From NCBI GenBank assembly GCA_019116805.1, contig DXAV01000043.1:1-40283 (forward strand): a stretch of DNA of 40,283 nt, written 5' to 3'. Under the pieces are notes generated by a model that saw only the letters and a program-made list of their open reading frames with translations, made no database searches and was not told where the DNA came from. The stretch is from Candidatus Bacteroides merdavium. GTDB lineage: Bacteria; Bacteroidota; Bacteroidia; Bacteroidales; Bacteroidaceae. Positions 1-7,571 of the stretch are shown here, in pieces (the first letter of the stretch is position 1; every line of letters starts with the position of its first letter). Made by a program: the position numbers and the translations under genes.

Positions 1-2
1 AT

Positions 3-290
3 AAAGAAAATGCAACTCAATATCCGCGTTATAAAAAAGGCGAATCGCACGGAATACCTTTCCGATGTCTTCTGCCTATCGGACTGAAAAATGTAATGGT
101 TGCGGGGCGGTGTATTTCGACAGACTCTTATGCACATGGCAGTTTACGTGTCATGCCACCTTCGTTGGTGACAGGAGAAGCCGTCGGGGTGGCTGCTGGA
201 CAAATCTGTAAGTCGCAATCACCAGATGTCCATTCTGTAGATATTATTCAATTAAAAAAACGACTACAAGAAGTGGGACAACTAATCTAA
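3..290 (+). CDS. FAD-dependent oxidoreductase, C-terminal end (partial)
   Basis: This is the 3' end of a gene that starts before the window; the frame is open from base 3 to the stop at 290, about 95 residues. The visible part has the typical end of FAD-dependent oxidoreductases of the FAD_oxidored type: a stretch equivalent to 'GLKNVMVAGRCIS', then a small-residue segment with MPPSLVTGEAVGVAAG that would contact the flavin. In Bacteroides carbohydrate loci such proteins often lie next to secreted glycosidases, as here. A strong hairpin terminator follows. The substrate cannot be inferred from this fragment. Family assignment is fairly secure from the C-terminal motif; the rest of the protein is not visible. 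Confidence 0.75.
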   Translation, partial: KENATQYPRYKKGESHGIPFRCLLPIGLKNVMVAGRCISTDSYAHGSLRVMPPSLVTGEAVGVAAGQICKSQSPDVHSVDIIQLKKRLQEVGQLI

Positions 291-295
291 CGCTT

Positions 296-347
296 AAATA
301 GACTGTTCCAATATAATCTGTATCTTTGGGACAGTCTATTTTTATTT
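296..347 (+). terminator. Rho-independent terminator after the FAD oxidoreductase gene
   Basis: Bases 296-309 and 328-341 form a 14-bp stem with one G-T wobble and an 18-nt loop. The descending arm runs into a T-rich tract. It starts six bases after the oxidoreductase stop codon and would separate that gene from the glycosidase genes downstream. Confidence 0.8.
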
Positions 348-356
348 TAACAACAT

Positions 357-577
357 GAAGGTCATTATCTGTGTAAGGATACGTTGTGGAATACGCAACT
401 TCTAATTCTTCTGTAGGATCATGGAAAAATATGAAGGGAGTCCTAATTTTACGACGCGATCAACAAGCGGCAGGAGAACTTGTTGGCGTAGGGCACAATG
501 CACCTTTCCGATGTGCTGATGGCATTAGTGGTGAACTGATAAGCCCAATGGTGGAAAAGCATGTTGTAGAACAATAA
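357..577 (+). pseudogene. Possible remnant of a secreted beta-propeller glycosidase (GH43-like), frameshifted
   Basis: A 63-codon open frame begins at a GTG at 386 and ends at 577. Its start, EYATSNSSVGSW followed by KGVLI, resembles the 'YATS.SP.GPW..KGVI' blade motif common in GH43-type five-bladed propeller enzymes. Just upstream, another frame from 357 reads EGHYLCKD, similar to the 'EGPYLYK' segment that precedes that motif in the same enzymes. This fits a decayed, frameshifted fragment. There is no clear ribosome binding site or full domain. The similarity is short and from memory, so it could be a chance open frame. No other gene is seen between 291 and 615. Confidence 0.3.
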
Positions 578-615
578 TGTGGTAGTCTTTTTATTAATCG
601 TTAAAATTATTAATT

Positions 616-3330
616 ATGCGTAATCGTTTGAAATCTCTTTTCACTTTATTGCTGATTATTTGTTTCCCTATGTTTGTACATGGGCAATCGTTACCGGGGA
701 CGCTGAGAGATACGTCGCGTATTTGCTTGGATTCTGAGGATGGGCATGGTGGGCAGTTCCGTTGGGAAATGCAGAAGGCCGGTGATGTGAAAACATCAGG
801 TGAGGAACTCTCCCGACCTGGTTATCCAACCACAGATTGGTTACCTGCCATTGTTCCGGGTACTGTTTTGAATTCATTAGTTTACAATAAAAAATATCCT
901 GAACCTTATTACGGAGTAAATAACAAAATTGAATCGGGCTTGATTCCCGATATATCTCAGGTTGGTCGTGATTTTTATACTTATTGGTTTCGTACCGAGT
1001 TCTCCGTTCCGCAGTCTTATAAAGGTAAAACTATTTGGTTGCAGTTGGATGGGATAAATTATCGTGCAGAAGTGTGGGTTAATGGTAATCTGCTTAGTTC
1101 TATTAAAGGTATGTTTTTGCAGGATTTTATTGATGTCACTTCGTTTGTAAAAGTTGGTAAATCCAATGCGTTGGCCATAAAAGTCTTTCCTGTAGATATG
1201 CCGGGCACATCTAAACCTAAATCATGGGGCGCTGCCGGTGAATTCCATAATGGTGGTAATGGTAATATCGGTCTGAACACAACGATGTTAATGACTGTAG
1301 GCTGGGATTTTACTTTTATGGATGGCATTCGTGATCGTAATACCGGTATCTGGCGGGGCATTTCTCTATATGCGACAGGCCGAGTGGCATTGCGGCATCC
1401 ATTTGTTAAATCAGAACTGGAAAAGCCGAATTATGACCGTTCACGTGAGACTGTTTCTGTGGAGCTTATCAATCCTTCTACTAGTAATGGTGGTGTTACG
1501 TGTAAAGTGAAAGGAGAAATTATTGGTGAAAATATTACATTTGAGAAGAGTGTCAAACTAATTCGTGGTGAAGAGAAGGAAGTTGTTTTCTCTCCGGATG
1601 AATTTTCTCAATTAGTGATTGACAAACCACGACTTTGGTGGCCAGTTAATAAAGGGCCTCAAAATTTATACAACCTGAAACTGACTGTATCGGTAAATGA
1701 GGAAGTTTGTGATTCTTTGCAAACACGTTTTGGCATTCGAGAAATTACGTCTGATACAAATACTCCGGATAAATCACGTGTATTCTATGTAAACGGTAAA
1801 CGTCTTTTTATCCGCGGTACAAACTGGATACCCGAGGCAATGTGTCGTAATTCTGATGAGCGCACTTATGCCGAACTACGTTATACCCGTCAGTCGGGTG
1901 TGAATCTGGTACGTATGTGGGGTGGAGGTATTGCAGAATCAGATTATTTCTTCCAGCTCTGTGATGAACTTGGATTGTTGGTTTGGCAGGAATTTTGGAT
2001 GACAGGAGATACTCGGCATCCTCACGATAAAGGAACTTATTTGAGTAATGTTGCTTCTACTGTTAAACGTATTCGTAACCATCCTTCATTAGCTTACTAT
2101 GTTGCTTCTAATGAAAGTACAGAAGTGACGGGTACTCCGCAGTTACTGAATCGTTTAGATGGGACAAGAGGATATCAGATGCAGTCAGAATGTGCAGGGG
2201 TACATGACGGAAGTCCTTATAAACAAGTCAATCCAATGCGGCACTATGAAAATACTGCTTCGGATCGTGGTAGTCGTGTTGATGGCTTCAATCCTGAGTA
2301 TGGAGCACCGACATTACCTCTTGTGGAAATTTTACGAGAGACAATGGATGAAAAAGATCTTTGGCCAATTAATAAAGAAGTATGGGATTATCTTGATGGC
2401 AATGGTTTCCACCTGATGACTTCACTTTATACAGATCTTGTAAATCAGTATGGAAAATCTTCGTCTATTGAAGAGTTTGCCAAGAAAGCACAACTGGTTG
2501 GAGCTATGAATTCCAAAAGTATTTGGGAAGTATGGAATTACAATAAGCTTGATTATGGTGATCGTTTCTGTTCGGGATTGCTGTTTTGGTATCATAACTG
2601 TTCCATGCGCCAGGTTTGTGCTCGTATGTGGGACTGGTCTCTTGAACCTACCGCGTCTCTTTATCATACGGCGCGTTCACTAGAACCGCTACATGTTCAG
2701 TTTGATTATTTGAAAAATACCGTTTCAGTGGTGAATGATTATTATCGTTCATTCACAGGTTATAAAGTTATAGCACAAGTCTACAATTTGGATAGTCGCA
2801 AATTGCTTGAAGAATCTGCAATGGTAGATTTACCCGAAGATGGTGTTGTCAATGATGTATTAATTATCAATTTTCCAGAGAATATTTCACAGGTGCACTT
2901 CATCCGGTTATCATTGCTTGACGAGAAAGGAAATGAAATATCTTCCAATTTCTATTGGCGTTCAAACGATAAATATGAAGGTAAGAAAACCGTAACAGGA
3001 CCTGCAACTTCTGGCTTCGAAGACCTGAATCTTATGAAGGCAGCTAAAGTACGCCTTTCTTATAAGACTCGCGAAGAAAATGGACGTTTTTTTGTGGATA
3101 TCACGATGAAGAATACAGCTCATGTCATTGCTTTCTTCAACCAGTTGCAATTCCTTGATAAAAAGTTGAGTCCTATTCGTCCGTCATTCTATACTGACAA
3201 CTTTTTTACGCTTATGCCTGGTGAACAGAAAAAAGTGACAATTGAAACAGAAAGTAATAAACTCGCTTCAGGAGCCATTTTGGTGCTCAAAGGGTGGAAT
3301 ATTGACCGTAAGGAATATAAATTGAAATAA
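616..3330 (+). CDS. Secreted GH2 glycosidase (beta-mannosidase / exo-beta-glucosaminidase type)
   Basis: A 904-residue glycoside hydrolase family 2 protein expected to release beta-linked sugars (mannose- or glucosamine-like) from oligosaccharide ends by a retaining mechanism. A signal peptide covers about residues 1-23 with cleavage before Gln24. A sugar-binding jelly-roll domain follows (about 60-250, with FRTEFSVP and WVNG), then an immunoglobulin-like domain (about 255-390, with RLWWP), then the TIM barrel from about 395 (FYVNGKRLFIRGTNW, RMWGGGI). The likely acid/base is Glu500 in ASNES and the likely nucleophile Glu561 in FNPEYGAP. Further beta-sandwich sequence makes up the C-terminus. 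The layout is closest to the mannosidase/exo-glucosaminidase branch rather than LacZ. It is the first of five adjacent same-strand secreted enzyme genes. A terminator-like hairpin follows. Exact substrate is inference. Confidence 0.85.
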   Translation: MRNRLKSLFTLLLIICFPMFVHGQSLPGTLRDTSRICLDSEDGHGGQFRWEMQKAGDVKTSGEELSRPGYPTTDWLPAIVPGTVLNSLVYNKKYPEPYYGVNNKIESGLIPDISQVGRDFYTYWFRTEFSVPQSYKGKTIWLQLDGINYRAEVWVNGNLLSSIKGMFLQDFIDVTSFVKVGKSNALAIKVFPVDMPGTSKPKSWGAAGEFHNGGNGNIGLNTTMLMTVGWDFTFMDGIRDRNTGIWRGISLYATGRVALRHPFVKSELEKPNYDRSRETVSVELINPSTSNGGVTCKVKGEIIGENITFEKSVKLIRGEEKEVVFSPDEFSQLVIDKPRLWWPVNKGPQNLYNLKLTVSVNEEVCDSLQTRFGIREITSDTNTPDKSRVFYVNGKRLFIRGTNWIPEAMCRNSDERTYAELRYTRQSGVNLVRMWGGGIAESDYFFQLCDELGLLVWQEFWMTGDTRHPHDKGTYLSNVASTVKRIRNHPSLAYYVASNESTEVTGTPQLLNRLDGTRGYQMQSECAGVHDGSPYKQVNPMRHYENTASDRGSRVDGFNPEYGAPTLPLVEILRETMDEKDLWPINKEVWDYLDGNGFHLMTSLYTDLVNQYGKSSSIEEFAKKAQLVGAMNSKSIWEVWNYNKLDYGDRFCSGLLFWYHNCSMRQVCARMWDWSLEPTASLYHTARSLEPLHVQFDYLKNTVSVVNDYYRSFTGYKVIAQVYNLDSRKLLEESAMVDLPEDGVVNDVLIINFPENISQVHFIRLSLLDEKGNEISSNFYWRSNDKYEGKKTVTGPATSGFEDLNLMKAAKVRLSYKTREENGRFFVDITMKNTAHVIAFFNQLQFLDKKLSPIRPSFYTDNFFTLMPGEQKKVTIETESNKLASGAILVLKGWNIDRKEYKLK

Positions 3331-3382
3331 CTGATAACAATGCGGAATAGTGTATCAGATTGATAGGACGGGAGGCTGTGTC

Positions 3383-3420
3383 AGAACAGATCTTTTTGAC
3401 TCAGTCTTCTGTTCTTTTTA
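3383..3420 (+). terminator. Hairpin with T-tract after the first GH2 gene
   Basis: AGAACAGA (3383-3390) pairs with TCTGTTCT (3408-3415), followed directly by TTTTTA. It lies between the first GH2 gene and the GH130 gene, so it may attenuate rather than block transcription of the block. Confidence 0.6.
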
Positions 3421-3443
3421 TAAACATCAACAAATTGTAATTC

Positions 3444-4586
3444 ATGAAACTGAAACAGATAATGTGTATGTGCGGCGGTCTGCTGATTGGTTGCTTGACT
3501 GCTTATTCTTTTCCAAAAGATAAAGTCAGGAAGAATGCAGATGACAAAGCGTGGGTGATTGGCTCATTTCAGCGTCCTGCTGATGTTAATCCTGTGATTA
3601 CACCACTACCTACATCCTTCGAATGTCCTATGCAGGGTAAAACGATTGCATGGGAAGAGAGTGACACATTCAATCCTGCAGCCACGGTAAAAGATGGGAA
3701 AATTGTAGTGCTTTATCGTGCTGAAGATAATTCAGCGCAAGGTATTGGTAAACGAACTTCACGCATTGGCTATGCAGAAAGTGAGGATGGCATAACTATG
3801 AAGCGCTGGGATCAACCAGTGCTCTTTCCTGCTGACGATGATTTCAAGGATTTAGACTGGCCCGGTGGATGTGAAGACCCACGTGTAGCAATGACCGAGG
3901 ATGGACTTTACGTGATGCTTTATACTTCATGGAATCGTAAAACGGCACGCCTTTCAGTAGCTACTTCACGCGATCTTAAGCATTGGAAAAAGCATGGACC
4001 GGCATTTAGTAAGGCTTACGACGGACGTTTTCGTGATATGTTTTCAAAATCAGCTTCCATACTAACAAAAGTCAAGAATGGAAAACTGGTTATTGACAAA
4101 GTAGGCGGGAAGTATTTTATGTATTGGGGTGAATATGCTGTGTATGCAGCAACCTCAGACAATCTGATAGACTGGTACCCGGTGCTTGATGAAAAGAACG
4201 AATTGAAAAAGCTCATCACTCCTCGCAACGGATACTTCGACAGTGCACTGACAGAGTGTGGACCTCCTGCTGTTCGTACTGAATACGGTATCGTATTGAT
4301 GTATAATGGGAAAAATAAGCATAAAGGCGGTGATGCAGCATATCCGGGTGGGGCTTATTGCGCCGGACAGGTTCTTTTCGATAATGCTGATCCATATAAG
4401 GTTTTGGACCGTTTGGACAAACCGTTTTTTTATCCCGAGGCCCCTTTCGAGAAAAGTGGACAATATAAAGATGGCACTGTGTTTATTGAAGGATTAGTTT
4501 ACTTTAAGAAAAAATTATACTTGTATTATGGATGTGCCGATTCTAAAGTCGGTGTTGCTGTCTGTTCCTCCCAAGATTTCTTTTAA
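3444..4586 (+). CDS. Exported GH130 mannoside hydrolase or phosphorylase
   Basis: A 380-residue five-bladed beta-propeller enzyme of family GH130, whose members act on beta-mannosides either by phosphorolysis or, in some exported Bacteroides members, by hydrolysis of beta-1,2-mannosides. The family core is clear: the GGCEDPRV motif at residues 141-148 with candidate catalytic Asp145, then GLYVMLYTSW, a TECGPPA segment and a YYGCADSKVGVA blade near the end. The N-terminus is a signal sequence; LIGC at residues 14-17 could act as a lipobox, making it a lipoprotein, but a plain signal peptide is also possible. Export away from cytosolic phosphate favours hydrolase over phosphorylase, which is inference. 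It sits 23 bases before the second GH2 gene, consistent with co-transcription, and pairs naturally with GH2 beta-mannosidases. Confidence 0.8.
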   Translation: MKLKQIMCMCGGLLIGCLTAYSFPKDKVRKNADDKAWVIGSFQRPADVNPVITPLPTSFECPMQGKTIAWEESDTFNPAATVKDGKIVVLYRAEDNSAQGIGKRTSRIGYAESEDGITMKRWDQPVLFPADDDFKDLDWPGGCEDPRVAMTEDGLYVMLYTSWNRKTARLSVATSRDLKHWKKHGPAFSKAYDGRFRDMFSKSASILTKVKNGKLVIDKVGGKYFMYWGEYAVYAATSDNLIDWYPVLDEKNELKKLITPRNGYFDSALTECGPPAVRTEYGIVLMYNGKNKHKGGDAAYPGGAYCAGQVLFDNADPYKVLDRLDKPFFYPEAPFEKSGQYKDGTVFIEGLVYFKKKLYLYYGCADSKVGVAVCSSQDFF

Positions 4587-4609
4587 ACTAGATAACTATC
4601 ATTAGAAAT

Positions 4610-7516
4610 ATGAAAAAGATATTGATTAGCATAGGACTTAGTTTCGCTTTATTGTTAATAGCTGAAAACATTTGTGCCCAGAAACTAAATTTTGGATTGA
4701 TGCAGAGGCAGAATAAAGAAGTTATTCCAAAATCTGCTTATTCTTTTCAAAAAGCAGTACGAAAAGCTAAGATTGATCAACCGGGTAAATTAGAGAGGCT
4801 TTCAGACTGGGAATATGTATTGAATATTGGTTGGGAATTATTGGAGGGATATAAGGTAAGAGAAGCAGATCAATCGGTTCATTCTTTGACATTGGATACT
4901 TATGATTGGTATAATGCAGTGGTTCCTGGTACAATTCTGACTACATTGGTCGAGCAAGGAGTGTATCCTGATCCTTTATGGGGCTTGAACAATTTGCAGA
5001 TTCCTGATACGCTTTGCCGAATGGATTGGTGGTACAGAAATGAGTTCGATTTACCACACAATGAGAAAGGAAAACGTATCAGATTAATTTTGAATGGCAT
5101 AAATTATAAAGCGGAGATATGGTTCAATCATCATTTGTTAGGTACAATGGCAGGTGCTTTTGAAAGGGGAGTGTTTGATATTACTTCGCTGGTACATTCT
5201 GATAAAAAAAATTTGCTAGCTGTCCATATTCTACCGCCTAATAATCCTGGTATTCCTCACGAAACAAACCGTATAGAAGGTATTGGAGGTAATGGAGGAG
5301 CTCTTTGCCTGGATGGCCCCACTTTTATTGCTTCTGAGGGGTGGGACTGGATACCGGGAATACGTGATCGTAATATGGGAATTTGGCAGGACGTTAGAAT
5401 CCGTTACGGAAATGATGTAGAACTGGTCGATCCACAAATCATTACTGATTTACCTTTGCCCGATACGACGTCCGTTGATTTTATAGTACGTGCACAGATG
5501 AGGAATTTGTCAGATATATCTCGTACTGTGAATCTAAATTTTACACTTGGTGAAGTGGCGGCTATTTATCCCATTATGCTGAAAGCAAATGAAACACGTA
5601 CAATAGAATTGACTCCTGCATTATGTGAAGAATTGACAATGAAGCACCCTCATTTATGGTGGCCAAATGGTTATGGAACTCCATATTTGTATGATTGTTC
5701 TATAAGTCTTGTTGATGAAAAAAGTGATACTCTTGATGTATATAAGACGCGTATTGGGGTGCGTGAGTTGGAATATGAACTTGCTGCTTATGATGGGGAT
5801 GTTCCTGCAATACGATTAAATTACAATCCGATTGCCGCTTTGAAGGATGGGAAACCGGTATTTGATCAAGTAAAACGTAAAAGAACAGATAAAAATGTAC
5901 GCTATACCAATTATAATGGTGAATTTGTTCCTGCTTTATTGAAACCTCTTCCTTCACCCGGAATAAAGAAAATTGAAGATGCGGCGATGAAGGATTACAT
6001 GATAGTTAAAGTTAACGGTCAGCGTATCTATTGTAGAGGAGGTAATTGGGGCATGGATGACGGTATGAAACGTGTATCGCGTGAACGTTTGGAGCCTTTT
6101 CTGAAACTACATAAGAATTTGAATTATAATATGATTCGTAATTGGACGGGGGAGAGCACCGAAGAATTGTTCTATACGTTGTGTGATGAATACGGAATGT
6201 TAGTGATGAATGATTTCTGGCTTTCTACAGAGGGATTCAATTTGAATGTATTGGACAACGATCTGTTTATGAAGAATGCAACAGAAGTGATACGACGTTT
6301 TCGCAATCATCCATCTATAGCCTTGTGGTGTGCACGTAATGAAGGATTTGCTCCTAATGAACTAGAATATAGGCTCTCAGAAATGATAGCTAAAGAAGAC
6401 GGAAGTAGACATTATGTTGGAAATTCCCGTTCGATTAATAGCTCCGGTAGCGGTCCGTGGCGTTATTTAGATCCTGCTTGGTACTATCGAAGTTTAGCTG
6501 GAGGCTTTCGTTCTGAAGTTGGAACTCCGTCATTGCCTACGGCGGAGACCATTCGAGAATTTATGGCTGAAGAAGATACATGGCCAATCAGTGATGTCTG
6601 GTATTATCATGATTGGCATAATCATAAATATGGTGACAAAACATTTAGTCAATTGTATGTGGAGGGTATTGAACAGAAGTTGGGCTCTTCTGACAATTTA
6701 GATGATTTCTGTACTAAGGCACAATTGATTAATTATGAAAGCCATCGTGCTATTTTTGAAGCTTGGAATAGTAAACTGTGGAATGACGCATCGGGCGTTT
6801 TGCTATGGATGAGCCATCCGGCATGGCCGAGTATGGTATGGCAAAATTATAGTTCTAATGGTGAAACTGCAGGTGCGTATTATGGCTCTCAAAAGGCTTG
6901 TCGTCCAGTTCATGTACAGATGAGGTTGGATAACCATCAGGTAGATGTTATCAATGCGACTTTAAAAGACTATTCCAATGTGAATGTTTACATGAATATT
7001 TACGATAAGGTAGGGAAAAAGCTGTGTTCTTCTAAGTTTGCGATAAAAACGTTACAAGCAAATGGGTTGACTCATGTTACTCGTTTGGAACACAGTGATA
7101 TATTACCGGACTTTTATTGGGTGAAATTAGTCTTGGTAAATTCTAAAGGACAATTAATAGATGATAATGTCTATTGGATTAACAATAAAAAGTGGACTGG
7201 AACTGAAATTTCCGCATTGCCTATGACTTCGTTACACGTTATTATAGATGATTTTTGCAGAAAAGGTGAATACTACGAAGGAATAGTAGAATTAAAGAAT
7301 CCTGGGAAATATTTGGCGTTTGCTGTTACGTTAGGATTAAGAAATGCTATGACTAATACGGCTATTCGTCCGGTTTATTTTGATGATGGCTATTTCTCTT
7401 TAATGCCAGGAGAATCGAAACGAATTTATTTCCAAGTTGCGGCAAAGCAAATAAGAGATACTATGGAACTGCAAGTGGGAGGATATAATGTACAAACGAA
7501 GAAAATGTCATTATAA
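4610..7516 (+). CDS. Secreted GH2 glycosidase, second and divergent copy
   Basis: A 968-residue GH2 protein with signal peptide (about 1-23, cleaved before Gln24), jelly-roll domain (about 90-265), Ig-like domain (about 270-390, with LWWPNGYG) and TIM barrel. Predicted acid/base is Glu578 in CARNEG and nucleophile Glu636 in FRSEVGTP. Compared with the first GH2 enzyme it carries an extra charged stretch of about 60 residues (roughly 395-455) between the Ig-like domain and the barrel, and has NWTGES where the other has RMWGGGI. These differences suggest a different subsite or linkage preference, not a recent duplication. It probably removes another beta-linked residue of the same glycan. GH2 membership is secure; substrate is not. 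Confidence 0.83.
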   Translation: MKKILISIGLSFALLLIAENICAQKLNFGLMQRQNKEVIPKSAYSFQKAVRKAKIDQPGKLERLSDWEYVLNIGWELLEGYKVREADQSVHSLTLDTYDWYNAVVPGTILTTLVEQGVYPDPLWGLNNLQIPDTLCRMDWWYRNEFDLPHNEKGKRIRLILNGINYKAEIWFNHHLLGTMAGAFERGVFDITSLVHSDKKNLLAVHILPPNNPGIPHETNRIEGIGGNGGALCLDGPTFIASEGWDWIPGIRDRNMGIWQDVRIRYGNDVELVDPQIITDLPLPDTTSVDFIVRAQMRNLSDISRTVNLNFTLGEVAAIYPIMLKANETRTIELTPALCEELTMKHPHLWWPNGYGTPYLYDCSISLVDEKSDTLDVYKTRIGVRELEYELAAYDGDVPAIRLNYNPIAALKDGKPVFDQVKRKRTDKNVRYTNYNGEFVPALLKPLPSPGIKKIEDAAMKDYMIVKVNGQRIYCRGGNWGMDDGMKRVSRERLEPFLKLHKNLNYNMIRNWTGESTEELFYTLCDEYGMLVMNDFWLSTEGFNLNVLDNDLFMKNATEVIRRFRNHPSIALWCARNEGFAPNELEYRLSEMIAKEDGSRHYVGNSRSINSSGSGPWRYLDPAWYYRSLAGGFRSEVGTPSLPTAETIREFMAEEDTWPISDVWYYHDWHNHKYGDKTFSQLYVEGIEQKLGSSDNLDDFCTKAQLINYESHRAIFEAWNSKLWNDASGVLLWMSHPAWPSMVWQNYSSNGETAGAYYGSQKACRPVHVQMRLDNHQVDVINATLKDYSNVNVYMNIYDKVGKKLCSSKFAIKTLQANGLTHVTRLEHSDILPDFYWVKLVLVNSKGQLIDDNVYWINNKKWTGTEISALPMTSLHVIIDDFCRKGEYYEGIVELKNPGKYLAFAVTLGLRNAMTNTAIRPVYFDDGYFSLMPGESKRIYFQVAAKQIRDTMELQVGGYNVQTKKMSL

Positions 7517-7571
7517 AAAATGTGATGTCATTTTGTGTTTTAGTTGTTAAATATCAGCAAGCAAAGGATAT

